A stretch of 64,000 nt of DNA from Proteus vulgaris (GTDB taxonomy: Bacteria; Pseudomonadota; Gammaproteobacteria; Enterobacterales; Enterobacteriaceae). The notes below the pieces were generated by a model. It made no database searches, was not told the DNA's origin, and was given only the letters and a program-made list of their open reading frames with translations. The first letter of the stretch is position 1. Every line of letters starts with the position of its first letter. This document shows positions 35,428 to 44,452 of the stretch, piece by piece. The translations under genes were made by a program, and so were the position numbers. The DNA lies in contig NZ_JAEHOQ010000002.1 in assembly GCF_016239305.1 (NCBI RefSeq), forward strand, positions 62,001 to 126,000. Reading direction: 5' to 3'.

Positions 35428-36528
35428 ATGAGTAAATTAAGAGTCGCTATTATTTTTGGTGGAAAATCCACAGAACATCAAGTTTCATTACAATCAGCAA
35501 AAAATATTATTAATGAATTAGATCGAACGAAATTCGACCTTTGCTTAATCGGTATTAATGAACAAGGGCAGTGGCATGAATATTCAGAAGCTGACTATCT
35601 ACTCAATAGCGATAATCCTAAAACTATCTCATTAAGCAAACCGTTAAGAGCAGTTGCAATTATTCCAGGTAGTGAAAAAAATCAATTCATTTCTTTAGAA
35701 GACGGTAAAGCGCTTCCTCAAATTGATGTCGTATTTCCAATTGTCCATGGCGCTTATGGCGAAGATGGTACATTGCAAGGTTTATTACACATGATTGATA
35801 TACCGTATGTTGGCCCAAATATCATGAGTTCCGCTGCTTGTATGGATAAAGACATTACTAAACGCCTTCTTGATGGTGCTGGATTAGCGGTCGCACCGTT
35901 TATTACGATCATGGCGCATCAAATTAATGATATTCCTTACAACGAGATGGTTCGTCAATTAGGACTTCCTTTATTTATTAAGCCTGCAAATCTAGGTTCT
36001 TCTGTAGGAATAAGCAAAGTTAATAATGAAGAAGAATTTAATGCAGCATTAGCAATGGCGTTTGAGTATGATCTTAAAGTGATTGTTGAAAGCGCTATTG
36101 TGGGTCGTGAAATCGAGTGTGCAGTTTTAGGTAACGAAAATCCTGAGGTCAGCCCTTGTGGCGAGATAGTCTTAAACGATGCCTTTTATGCCTATAACAC
36201 AAAATACATTGATGACGACGGCGCGAAAGTCGTTGTTCCAGCAGTAATGAACGAAGACACTAGCTTACATATTCGCCAAGTGGCATTAAAAGCATACCGC
36301 GTTCTTAACTGCTTAGGTATGGCTCGTGTTGATGTATTCTTAACTCAAGATAACCGAGTTGTAATTAATGAAATAAACACATTGCCAGGGTTTACAAATA
36401 TCAGTATGTATCCAAAATTATGGCAAAGTGCTGGTTTAGGTTATCAGTCGTTAATTACTAAATTAATTGAGTTAGCACTGGATCACCATAAAAAAACGGC
36501 TACTTTGAAAACGAAGTGTGAGCTTTAA
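35428..36528 (+). CDS. ddlA: D-alanine--D-alanine ligase
   Basis: A 366-residue ATP-grasp enzyme matching the length of E. coli DdlA (364). Visible features are IIFGGKSTEHQVSLQSAKNI (residues 8-27), the HGAYGEDGTLQGLL loop, VGPNIMSSAACMDKDITKRLL, and INEINTLPGFTNISMYPKLW at the C-terminal active site. It joins two D-alanines for peptidoglycan precursors. The YSMP-type specificity region would need alignment to exclude D-Ala-D-Lac activity, but nothing suggests it. AAAGG precedes ATG. It is a monocistronic gene closed by a strong terminator. Confidence 0.95.
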   Translation: MSKLRVAIIFGGKSTEHQVSLQSAKNIINELDRTKFDLCLIGINEQGQWHEYSEADYLLNSDNPKTISLSKPLRAVAIIPGSEKNQFISLEDGKALPQIDVVFPIVHGAYGEDGTLQGLLHMIDIPYVGPNIMSSAACMDKDITKRLLDGAGLAVAPFITIMAHQINDIPYNEMVRQLGLPLFIKPANLGSSVGISKVNNEEEFNAALAMAFEYDLKVIVESAIVGREIECAVLGNENPEVSPCGEIVLNDAFYAYNTKYIDDDGAKVVVPAVMNEDTSLHIRQVALKAYRVLNCLGMARVDVFLTQDNRVVINEINTLPGFTNISMYPKLWQSAGLGYQSLITKLIELALDHHKKTATLKTKCEL

Positions 36529-36536
36529 TTAAAATG

Positions 36537-36572
36537 AAAACACGCTAAATATTTTTATTTAGCGTGTTTTTT
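36537..36572. terminator. Terminator after ddlA
   Basis: AAAACACGCTAAAT (36537-36550) and ATTTAGCGTGTTTT (36557-36570), followed by TT. A long perfect stem with A and T flanks, usable by both convergent genes. Confidence 0.9.
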
Positions 36573-36594
36573 AGCTTTTAGAGATTGATATTAA

Positions 36595-37470
36595 TTAAGC
36601 GTATTTTCGTGAACCTGCAACACAAAAAATAACGCCAACGGTTACTAGCAACATCAACAAATTGACAGATTCATGAAGTAATACGGCAGCTAAACCTAAT
36701 CCAAAGAAAGGCTGTAATAATTGAAGCTGTCCTACTGCTGCGATCCCACCTTGCGATAATCCTTTGTACCAAAATATAAAACCTATCAACATACTAAAAA
36801 GTGAGACATAACCTAAACCGGCCCATGCAGAAAGGCTAATTTTTGTTAACTCTTCTGGCATGAGAATAAAGCTAAGAATAAGCATTGGAGGCAATGATAC
36901 GATTAACGCCCAACAGATAACTTGCCAACCACCTAGCTGTTTCGTTAATGTTGCGCCTTCTGCGTAACCTAAACCACAAACAATTACTGATGCTATCATT
37001 AATAAATCAGCATTGATGGATGATGCCCCACCTTGAGAAAGGGCATATCCCATAACTAATAAACTGCCAACAATAGAAAAAAGCCAAAAAATAGGACGAG
37101 GCTTTTCACCACCACGTATTACAGCAAAAATTGCGGTAGATAATGGTAATAAAGCAAGAAAAACGAGGGAATGTGCTGATGTTATCTCTTGTAATGCAAT
37201 AGCGGTTAACAGAGGAAAACCTACCACGACACCTAATGAAACGATTGTTAATGAAACCCATTGCTTAAACACGGGTAATTTTTCTTTATATAACAACAAC
37301 ATCAATAAAGATAATAATCCAGCAATACTAGCTCTTGCGGCTGTTAGAAATAAAGGTTCAAAACCTAATACTGCTGCTTTTGTAGCAGGTAACGATCCAC
37401 TAAAAATTAGCATACCAATAAAGCCATTTATCCAACCATTAGTTTGCGTTTTTTGTTTTATTTGTTGCAT
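36595..37470 (-). CDS. EamA/DMT-superfamily exporter
   Basis: About 291 residues with ten hydrophobic helices in two EamA repeats (GFIGMLIFSGSLPATKAAVLGFEPLFLTAARASIAG near the N-terminus; WAGLGYVSLFSMLIGFIFWYKGLSQGGIA in the second half). These are metabolite or drug exporters of the inner membrane. ATG 37470 has GGAA upstream; ATG 37482 is an alternative. It is divergent from a MocR-type regulator gene, with inverted repeats between, so the two probably form a regulated pair. The substrate may be an amino acid or vitamin-like amine. Confidence 0.85.
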   Translation of the reverse strand: MQQIKQKTQTNGWINGFIGMLIFSGSLPATKAAVLGFEPLFLTAARASIAGLLSLLMLLLYKEKLPVFKQWVSLTIVSLGVVVGFPLLTAIALQEITSAHSLVFLALLPLSTAIFAVIRGGEKPRPIFWLFSIVGSLLVMGYALSQGGASSINADLLMIASVIVCGLGYAEGATLTKQLGGWQVICWALIVSLPPMLILSFILMPEELTKISLSAWAGLGYVSLFSMLIGFIFWYKGLSQGGIAAVGQLQLLQPFFGLGLAAVLLHESVNLLMLLVTVGVIFCVAGSRKYA

Positions 37471-37563
37471 ACGATATTCCATAATTATTATGATTAATTC
37501 TCATTGAAAAACAATTAATTATACTTCTTACATAGAAGTGGAGAGATAAAATTTATTAAAAAT

Positions 37564-37644
37564 AATTGTATCTATAATGTACTTGCTGAGCGCTATCTTA
37601 TGGGCCACAATCATGACAATCAAATAATTGTCATGGATACAATT
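37564..37644. promoter_or_regulatory. Inverted repeats between the DMT exporter and MocR genes
   Basis: CATGACAAT (37612-37620) and ATTGTCATG (37627-37635) form a perfect 9-bp dyad with a six-base spacer. Around it, AATTGTATC (about 37564) is mirrored by GATACAATT (about 37636). These are likely binding sites of the adjacent regulator; their position argues against the longest possible start of that gene. Confidence 0.5.
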
Positions 37645-38982
37645 TCTATGGTTCAACCTCGTTATAAATCTTTAGTTGATAAATTGGCACATGAAATACG
37701 TATAGGAAAACTATTACCAGGCATGCAGTTGCCGACACATCGACATTTAGCAACAGAACATAAAATGTCATTAGCCACCGCAAGTCGTGTTTATGCCGAA
37801 TTAGAAAATATGGGATTAGTGATTGGTGAAACAGGGAGAGGAACATTTGTTCGTGAATTATCATTACCCAGCAATCATGGAATAGAAAATCCAGCGGCAA
37901 CAGATATGTTGGATCTAAATTTCAATTATCCATCATTACCTATTCAAGCTGAATTATTACGCTCTGAGCTAAAAAGATTATCGACTTCTGGTGAAATTGA
38001 ATCATTACTCCGCTATCAACCACATAGTGGCAAATTACACGATAAAACAGTGTTTTCGCAATATCTTAAAAATAAAAAAATCACAGTTGAACCTGAAAAT
38101 ATTATTATCACTAACGGTGCACAACAGGGTATTGCAATTACATTATTAGGTGTATTAAAACCAGGTGATGTCGTTGCTGTTGATGCATTAAGCTATCCTG
38201 GATTTAAATTAGCGGCATTAGCTCATCATTTGGAAATATTACCTATTCCGATAACACCATTAGGTCCTGATTTAGAAAAATTGGAGGAATTATGCAAGAA
38301 GCGAGCAGTTCGCGCACTTTATTGTATTCCTACACTGCATAATCCAATGGGGTGGGTATTAACATTACAACAACGACAACACTTAATTGCTTTAGCGCGA
38401 AAGTACCACTTTATTATCATTGAAGATGCCACTTACGCTTTCTTAGTTCAAAAATCGCCGGCTCCCATTGTGACCTTAGCGCCAGAGATTACCTTTTACA
38501 TTTCAGGGTTTTCTAAAAATATTGCATCAGGGTTAAGAGTCGGTTTTATTGTCGCACCAACGAATTCAATTCCATTATTAGAACGAGCAATGCGGGTGAC
38601 AACATGGAATACGCCAGCACTGATGACATCAATTGTCTGTCAATGGATTAAAGAGGGCGTTGTTGATAAATTAGAACGATTATTACGCAAAGATGCACAG
38701 CAACGGCAAAAAATCGTCAGCGAAATCTTTGAAGGAATAGCTTATATTCATCATCCCATTTCTTACTTTTTATGGATCCCATTACCAGAAGAAGTTAGGG
38801 CTGATAAAATTGTCGCTTCCTTGCATCAATTACAAATATCTGTCGCCACCGCTGAGCCTTATGCCACTACGCCCCATATTCCTCATGCTATTCGTATCGC
38901 ATTAGCTTCAGTTGAAATTAATTTATTACGTGATGCGTTAATAAAAATAAGGGATATCATTAAATATCACATTGATTTATAA
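37633..38982 (+). CDS. MocR-type (GntR/aminotransferase) regulator
   Basis: About 450 residues. The N-terminal GntR winged HTH (YKSLVDKLAHEIRIGKLLPGMQLPTHRHLATEHKMSLATASRVYAELE) is joined to a fold-type I aminotransferase-like domain with ITNGAQQGIAI, IPTLHNPMGW and the PLP-lysine region FYISGFSKNIASGLRVGF. MocR proteins use PLP or its adducts to sense amines, vitamin B6 or amino acids. The first start at 37600 would place a perfect palindrome inside codons, so I prefer ATG 37633 (ATG 37648 is also possible). It probably controls the divergent DMT exporter. Confidence 0.86.
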   Translation: MDTISMVQPRYKSLVDKLAHEIRIGKLLPGMQLPTHRHLATEHKMSLATASRVYAELENMGLVIGETGRGTFVRELSLPSNHGIENPAATDMLDLNFNYPSLPIQAELLRSELKRLSTSGEIESLLRYQPHSGKLHDKTVFSQYLKNKKITVEPENIIITNGAQQGIAITLLGVLKPGDVVAVDALSYPGFKLAALAHHLEILPIPITPLGPDLEKLEELCKKRAVRALYCIPTLHNPMGWVLTLQQRQHLIALARKYHFIIIEDATYAFLVQKSPAPIVTLAPEITFYISGFSKNIASGLRVGFIVAPTNSIPLLERAMRVTTWNTPALMTSIVCQWIKEGVVDKLERLLRKDAQQRQKIVSEIFEGIAYIHHPISYFLWIPLPEEVRADKIVASLHQLQISVATAEPYATTPHIPHAIRIALASVEINLLRDALIKIRDIIKYHIDL

Positions 38983-38994
38983 ATGTTACTAATT

Positions 38995-39035
38995 AGATAG
39001 CACCTAAAAAAACGCTTAGTCTTTAGATGTTATCT
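38995..39035. terminator. Possible terminator between convergent genes
   Basis: AGATAGCACCTAAA (38995-39008) pairs imperfectly with TTTAGATGTTATCT (39022-39035). No strong U-run. Confidence 0.35.
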
Positions 39036-39040
39036 ACATT

Positions 39041-40129
39041 TTATCTTAATTCTAAACTGATATTTTCACATTTAAAATCAATGTAATCAGAAGGTATTGT
39101 TGTCTCTTCAGTGATCCATGATGTTAAGTAGTTTAAAACATCTGGGGAGTAACTATCCCGCCCCTGATAAATAAAAAGCATCTGTTTCCACCAAGGCCAT
39201 TGATTATCTAATTGGTAATTAAAGAAAGGTGCCTTTAATAAACCATGAGAAGCATTGGGAAATAGAGTGACTGTTTTATCAACATGATTTTCCAATAATA
39301 TTCGATATAAACATGCATTTTTTGGCGCATCAACATTAAGATCTAACTCACCAAACATAGCCAGTACTCGCCCATGCATATGAGGTAAATCTTTAGATGA
39401 ATCACTCAAATAGTTTTGAATAACAAAATAGAAGCGATTATCAGACATATCTCCCTGAGCTGAAATATCATGACTCCCATTGACGCCAAACACACGATCG
39501 TTTTGTTGCAATTGCTCTGAGACCCTTCGGGTAATTTCATTATCATCAATATTGTCGGCTTTTAAACGTACTTGATGATAATAAGCACCTTGATCTCGCC
39601 AGTTTACAGCACCGCCAATAATAACGGAAAAATCAGGTTTAGATTGCGTCGCTGCAATAGGAATAACCCATCCAGCCTGTGAAAAACCCAAATAACCAAC
39701 TTTAATCTCTGTATAGATAAATTTTTTTTGAATAACATGTAATGCTACTTGTGCTTCATCCGCTCTATCTTGCATAGATTGAAGTAACCAATTTCCTTGG
39801 CTTTCTCCTACACCAGCTTTATCCCACGTATAAACACCAATACCAGCATCTACTAAGCTATTAATTAATGGTAAATATCCACTATTAGAAAAGCGATCTT
39901 GGGCACCATCGCCATGAACAAGAATAGCAACTGCTTTTATATTGTTATGGTTAGGCAAAATTAATGTACCAGATAAAGTACCTGTTTTAGAAACAAAACT
40001 AATCGGTATTATGGTTGATGTATTATCATCTAATTCAAAGTCAAAATACTGACCACCACTAATGATAATCACAAGAATAAGTGTGATAAGTCCTAAATAA
40101 GACCAAATTGATCTGAAATATTTTTTCAT
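39041..40129 (-). CDS. Membrane-anchored alpha/beta hydrolase
   Basis: A 362-residue protein with one N-terminal hydrophobic helix (about residues 10-28), probably an uncleaved anchor or signal. The hydrolase fold shows VAILVHGDGAQDR (oxyanion region), the nucleophile elbow VGYLGFSQAGWVIPIA (Ser near residue 155), GELDLNVD (Asp) and FPNASHGLLK (His), a complete triad. It resembles the COG1073-type dienelactone/acyl hydrolases. The catalytic domain would face the periplasm. The substrate is unknown and the gene stands alone. Confidence 0.82.
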   Translation of the reverse strand: MKKYFRSIWSYLGLITLILVIIISGGQYFDFELDDNTSTIIPISFVSKTGTLSGTLILPNHNNIKAVAILVHGDGAQDRFSNSGYLPLINSLVDAGIGVYTWDKAGVGESQGNWLLQSMQDRADEAQVALHVIQKKFIYTEIKVGYLGFSQAGWVIPIAATQSKPDFSVIIGGAVNWRDQGAYYHQVRLKADNIDDNEITRRVSEQLQQNDRVFGVNGSHDISAQGDMSDNRFYFVIQNYLSDSSKDLPHMHGRVLAMFGELDLNVDAPKNACLYRILLENHVDKTVTLFPNASHGLLKAPFFNYQLDNQWPWWKQMLFIYQGRDSYSPDVLNYLTSWITEETTIPSDYIDFKCENISLELR

Positions 40130-40683
40130 ATTCTGAAAAATCCGCCATGGGCCATGGGTATAGACCCGTGAGTATTATAAATAAACCATTTATGATTGTA
40201 TTAAATAATATGCATTAATTAGACTGAATAGTCTAATTAATTGAGCTAGTTTTATTAAAACTTGCTTAAATGGGAACAGGTAAGATGAGTAGCTTGTTGA
40301 AGTGAAATTAATTAGATATTTTTAATAAAAATGATCCAATGGAAAAAAACAAACAATAGAATATGACCTCTATTTCGCTTAATATTTTTTCAAATAATAT
40401 TTCTTGTTAAAGAGAAAAGATATTAAGTTATTATTTTTTTTAATTTGTTTTAAATAAATATTTTTTCTAAAAAAATATCAGTATAATTACTAGATGTTAA
40501 TGCTTTTATCTTATTTAGATTATCTTAAATAGAGAGATTTTGTGTTGTCTTCACGTAATTGTTATATGAGAAGTATTGCTAAAATGATAAAGACTTTACT
40601 TTATCCTCATCCTTTAAATTAAATACTAAAGGAGTGAAATAAATATCTTTAGCGATATTTTTAATCAAAAAATGGACGGTGCG
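40130..40683. other. Intergenic region with a long palindrome
   Basis: About 550 bp without a supportable gene, very AT-rich. It holds the hairpin listed separately at 40214-40241 and the promoters of the divergent hydrolase and LprI-like genes. No ORF with a ribosome site was found. Confidence 0.5.
40214..40241. repeat. 12-bp-arm palindrome
   Basis: ATTAATTAGACT (40214-40225), loop GAAT, AGTCTAATTAAT (40230-40241). A perfect inverted repeat about 85 bp upstream of the hydrolase start. There is no U-run; it could be an operator or an RNA stem. Confidence 0.6.
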
Positions 40684-41061
40684 ATGAAAAAACTTATTCT
40701 ATTAAGTGTAATATCTGGCGGTATACTCTTTTGGTCTATACATTTACAAGCAGATAACTTTGATTGCCGAAATGCAGCAACACAAACTGAAATAAACCAA
40801 TGTGTACATCAAGATTTTCAGCAAAAAGATGAAGAACTTAACCACATTTATCAGCAATATTATGCCAAGTTAGATAGCACTAGAAAAGAGCAATTAAAGC
40901 AAGCACAGTTAGTATGGATTAATTTTAGAGATCTCTCTTGTCAGTATGAAGCTGACTATTATCAAGGTGGTAGTTTAGCGCCAATGGTATATAGCAGTTG
41001 CCTAAAAGATAAAACGAAAGAAAGAATTAATGATCTTAAAAATTACATTGCTTTATATTAA
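40684..41061 (+). CDS. LprI/DUF1311-family secreted protein
   Basis: A 125-residue protein from ATG 40684 (in-frame ATG 40672 is an alternative; GGACGGTG sits just before 40684). The signal peptide MKKLILLSVISGGILFWSIHLQA is followed by DCRNAATQTEINQCVHQDFQQKDEELN and W-I-N-F-R-D-L-S-C, with four cysteines and the Y-x-x-S-C-L-K ending typical of this domain. LprI of Mycobacterium inhibits lysozyme, and many relatives are uncharacterised periplasmic proteins. The conserved cysteines should form disulfides in the periplasm. Confidence 0.82.
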   Translation: MKKLILLSVISGGILFWSIHLQADNFDCRNAATQTEINQCVHQDFQQKDEELNHIYQQYYAKLDSTRKEQLKQAQLVWINFRDLSCQYEADYYQGGSLAPMVYSSCLKDKTKERINDLKNYIALY

Positions 41062-41266
41062 ATAAAAAATTAATCCTTAAAAGAATAGAAAATAAAAAAC
41101 AAATCATTTTATAATGGTCGAATAAGTAAGGTCATTAGCATAGAAATATTTCATAAGTGATATAATTGTAACTTCTGTATTATTTTGAAACACAAAATGC
41201 CTTGACTAATCATTGCCACAAAGTAGTCTGATGCTCAAGTAATAAGCAAAAAAAGAAGCGAATACA

Positions 41267-41800
41267 ATGAATAAGAGATTAAAACTTGGGCTAGGATTAC
41301 TTTTTGCATCATTACCTTTTACTTCAACATCATCTGAAATTAAACTCGAATATGGAGTAAATCTTATCGATTTTAATGGTGACGGTGTTCCTGATGTTGT
41401 AGTTAAGTCTCGACGATCATTAAATGACTCATCATCTTTTGATATGGCTACTGTTTATATCAAAAGCAGCGATCAAAAAGTGTATATTGTCCCATCCATA
41501 TATTCTAATTCGTTAAGTCTTTACAACAATAAGATTAAAGGTACTGATATCACTATTTCTGATTTCGAATTCATTGAAAAAAAGGGTCGAGTTGTGTTAT
41601 TAAGTGCTGAAAAAATAGGAAATAATTTACAACAGCCAACGCCTATTCGTTTTTCTAGTTATGAAATATCAGAAAAGAAACTGGGGGATGAAATTCAGTT
41701 TAAATGGCAGTTTAATACTTATTGCGTCACTGAATTATCTTATCTTAGCGTTGAAGATTCATATTCTGATGCTTGTATAAATAAAATTATTAATGAATAA
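41267..41800 (+). CDS. Secreted protein with FG-GAP-like start; possibly CpmJ/CarG-like
   Basis: A 177-residue protein with a signal peptide (MNKRLKLGLGLLFASLPFTSTS, cleavage near 22). It continues as YGVNLIDFNGDGVPDVVVKSRRSLN, in which D-F-N-G-D-G-x-x-D resembles a calcium-binding FG-GAP/dockerin loop. Two C-terminal cysteines (about 152 and 170) may pair. The layout recalls CpmJ/CarG-type proteins linked to carbapenem self-resistance in related genera, but this is from memory and unverified. AAGAAG precedes the ATG. It stands alone, with no carbapenem biosynthesis genes nearby. Confidence 0.65.
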   Translation: MNKRLKLGLGLLFASLPFTSTSSEIKLEYGVNLIDFNGDGVPDVVVKSRRSLNDSSSFDMATVYIKSSDQKVYIVPSIYSNSLSLYNNKIKGTDITISDFEFIEKKGRVVLLSAEKIGNNLQQPTPIRFSSYEISEKKLGDEIQFKWQFNTYCVTELSYLSVEDSYSDACINKIINE

Positions 41801-41821
41801 ATCTACAAGTTGCTAACAAAT

Positions 41822-41850
41822 ACATCACATTCTGATGTGTTATTTTTTAT
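41822..41850 (+). terminator. Weak terminator
   Basis: ACATCA (41822-41827), loop CATTC, TGATGT (41833-41838), then GTTATTTTTTA. Short stem but good U-run, 21 bases after the secreted-protein stop. Confidence 0.55.
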
Positions 41851-42017
41851 TTTATAAAACAATGAATTGTAAGAATACAAAGAATATTCCTTTGTTTATA
41901 TTCATTGAGTACTTGTATCATTTCTTGTTCCTTGTTATTAATCTACTGTTAGGATATTTCTTAATCAAAATGATATTAATAGTGTTGTTCTTATCGGGGG
42001 CTGTTTAAGAGGGAGAT

Positions 42018-42818
42018 ATGAAGGAGATTATCACGGGTTTACTTCTAGCCTCAATATCACTATTTACCGTGTCTTGTTCACAAGAAGATACACATAAGGT
42101 AAAGGTGGCAATTAATACAGGACCTGATCAAGTGATTTGGGATGAAGTTATTCGTTTAGCGAAATTAACAGAAGGGTTAGACGTTGAAGTTATCGCTTTT
42201 AATGATTATGTACTCCCTAATAAAGCATTAAATAATAAAGAAGTAGATGCGAATGTATTTCAATCCATTCCTTACCTTCAAACACAGATGAAAGAAAATA
42301 GTTATAAATTTCATATCGTGGGTAAAACCTATATTTTTCCTTTAGCAGCATACTCTAAAAAAATTAGCGATATAAATGAATTACAATCAGGATCTCTCGT
42401 TGCCATCTCAAATGAAGCCAGTATGAAAGGTCGAGCACTTTTATTATTAGCAGAAAACCATCTTATTACTCTCAATGAGAACGTTGGCTTCACCCCAACA
42501 TTAGATGACATTATCTATAACCCTAAAGAAATTAGGTTTATTGAAGTCGATACGCCACAGCTCACTGAAGCATTAAATGATCCAGTAATTACAATGGCGA
42601 TTATTAATAATAATTTTTCGTCTCAAATTGGGTTAATTGCAACTCGTGATGGGTTAATTCTAGAAAATAAAAATTCCCCTTATGCCAATGTTATCGTAAC
42701 CCGCGAAGATAACAAAGATGATGAAAATATAAAAAAGCTGATTTCAGTGCTTCACTCACGACAAATCGAGTTGAAGTTTAAAGAAATGTATAAAGGTGAT
42801 GCAGTAAGAGCATGGTAA
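42018..42818 (+). CDS. MetQ/NlpA-family substrate-binding lipoprotein
   Basis: A 266-residue protein. The N-terminus MKEIITGLLLASISLFTVSC is a lipoprotein signal with the lipobox V-S-C (acylated Cys20). The NlpA/MetQ fold is supported by VKVAINTGPDQVIWDEVIRLAK, FNDYVLPNKALNNKEVDANVFQ and a YKGDAVRAW ending. MetQ proteins bind methionine for a MetNI ABC transporter; no metN or metI is adjacent, so it is an orphan like E. coli NlpA. GAGGGAG precedes the ATG. It lies upstream of a methionine gamma-lyase-like gene, separated by a hairpin. Confidence 0.86.
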   Translation: MKEIITGLLLASISLFTVSCSQEDTHKVKVAINTGPDQVIWDEVIRLAKLTEGLDVEVIAFNDYVLPNKALNNKEVDANVFQSIPYLQTQMKENSYKFHIVGKTYIFPLAAYSKKISDINELQSGSLVAISNEASMKGRALLLLAENHLITLNENVGFTPTLDDIIYNPKEIRFIEVDTPQLTEALNDPVITMAIINNNFSSQIGLIATRDGLILENKNSPYANVIVTREDNKDDENIKKLISVLHSRQIELKFKEMYKGDAVRAW

Positions 42819-42824
42819 CGTCCT

Positions 42825-42862
42825 AACTTAAAGATAGAGAGAGTTCTTTTTATCTTTAAGTT
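42825..42862 (+). terminator. Hairpin after the MetQ-like gene
   Basis: AACTTAAAGATA (42825-42836) and TATCTTTAAGTT (42851-42862), a perfect 12-bp stem, followed by CTCATTATTTTT. Probable terminator separating it from the downstream lyase gene. Confidence 0.7.
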
Positions 42863-43099
42863 CTCATTATTTTTCTACCTTAATTGCTCTTTTTCCCTAG
42901 AATAATTCTCTCTTCTTCGGTGTATTTTCTTGTCTAAAGATCACTCAATTCTTATCATTTCATTATTAAACCTTATTTTTATTCCTAATTTCGCTATTTT
43001 TATATAACCGCTAGTTTTTATACTTTATAAAACATTCTAACAACATGAATTTTTTTCAGTATGATAACTCATCCTCCATTACACAGAAGAAATAAAAAA

Positions 43100-44383
43100 A
43101 TGGCTGACTCTCAACTAAAAAAACAATATATCGGTGAACACAAACTATCACCTGAAACACTTATGATGAGTTATGGGTATGATCCATTGCTTTCTGAAGG
43201 TTCGGTAAAGCCACCTGTATTTTTAACATCTACCTTTATTTTTAAAAGTGCAGAAGAAGGCAAAGCTTTCTTTGATACAGTGAGCGGAAGAAAACCTTTA
43301 CCTGAAGGTGAAAAAGCAGGCTTGGTTTATTCTCGCTTTAATCAGCCCAATAGTGAAATTGTTGAAGATAGACTTGCTGTTTATGAAAATACACAATCTT
43401 GTGTATTATTCTCTTCAGGTATGTCTGCAATCACCACGACATTAATGGCCTTAACTCAGCCTGGTGATGTCATTTTACATTCTCAACCTCTTTATGGTGG
43501 AACAGAGACATTAATTGCAAAAACACTGGCTAAATTTGGTATTCAAGCCACTCCATTTACTGACGGCTTAAACCTTTCTTTGATCCAAGAGCAAGCCGAT
43601 AACGCTAGTCAAAAAGGGCGTGTTGCCGTTATTTTTGCAGAAACACCTGCAAACCCAACTAATTCATTAGTCGATATTAACGCATTAAAAATTGTTGCTG
43701 ATAAACTAGAAGAAAAGCAGGGCTATCGTCCCATTATTGTTTGTGATAACACATTACTTGGCCCAGTTTATCAGCACCCAATTGAGCAAGGTGCGGATAT
43801 TTCTGTTTATTCTTTGACTAAATATGTTGGTGGTCATTCGGATTTAGTTGCCGGTGCAGCAATGGGCTCTCGTGAACTTATTAATCAAATCCGATTACTA
43901 AGAGGTGCAATAGGAACACAACTTGATCCGCATTCTTGTTGGATGCTTGGTCGCTCTTTAGAAACATTACAAATTAGAATGGAAAAAGCGAACCAGAACG
44001 CTTTATTAGTTGCAGAGTTTCTACGTGATCATGAAAAAGTAAAAACCATTCACTATTTGCCGTTTGCGGATAAAAACTCCGTTGAAGGCCAAGTATTTGC
44101 AAAACAATGTACAGGTGCCGGTTCAACATTCTCATTTGATATTGTGGGTGGAGAAAGTGAAGCTTTCCGTTTTCTTAATGCTATGAGAATTTTTAAACTT
44201 GCAGTTAGTCTGGGGGGAACAGAATCTTTAGCCTGTCATCCTGGTTCAACAACTCATTCTGGCGTACCGATCTCATTACGTCATAATATTGGTATTCAAG
44301 ACTCTACAATTCGTTTATCTATTGGTATTGAAAATCCGCAAGATTTAATTGCTGATTTATCTCAAGCATTAGCAAACGCTTAA
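43100..44383 (+). CDS. Cys/Met-metabolism PLP enzyme, methionine gamma-lyase/O-acetylhomoserine type
   Basis: About 427 residues from ATG 43100; an in-frame ATG at 43061 would add 13 residues. AGAAGA lies before 43100. Motifs: [58 protein letters not shown] and the PLP-lysine in [17 protein letters not shown]. It ends with [21 protein letters not shown]. The family covers cystathionine gamma-synthase, gamma-lyases and sulfhydrylases. The long N-terminal region and the neighbouring MetQ-like lipoprotein favour a methionine-degrading role, but specificity cannot be read with confidence. Confidence 0.88.
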   Translation: MADSQLKKQYIGEHKLSPETLMMSYGYDPLLSEGSVKPPVFLTSTFIFKSAEEGKAFFDTVSGRKPLPEGEKAGLVYSRFNQPNSEIVEDRLAVYENTQSCVLFSSGMSAITTTLMALTQPGDVILHSQPLYGGTETLIAKTLAKFGIQATPFTDGLNLSLIQEQADNASQKGRVAVIFAETPANPTNSLVDINALKIVADKLEEKQGYRPIIVCDNTLLGPVYQHPIEQGADISVYSLTKYVGGHSDLVAGAAMGSRELINQIRLLRGAIGTQLDPHSCWMLGRSLETLQIRMEKANQNALLVAEFLRDHEKVKTIHYLPFADKNSVEGQVFAKQCTGAGSTFSFDIVGGESEAFRFLNAMRIFKLAVSLGGTESLACHPGSTTHSGVPISLRHNIGIQDSTIRLSIGIENPQDLIADLSQALANA

Positions 44384-44410
44384 TTAGACGATTAGCCTGT
44401 CTATATTGGA

Positions 44411-44445
44411 AAAACACCAGATAACAACCGGTTACCTGGTGTTTT
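44411..44445. terminator. Bidirectional terminator
   Basis: ACACCAG (44414-44420) pairs with CTGGTGT (44436-44442), with an inner TAAC/GTTA pair, and A and T flanks. It separates the convergent lyase and acetyltransferase genes. Confidence 0.8.
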
Positions 44446-44452
44446 ATTTTCA

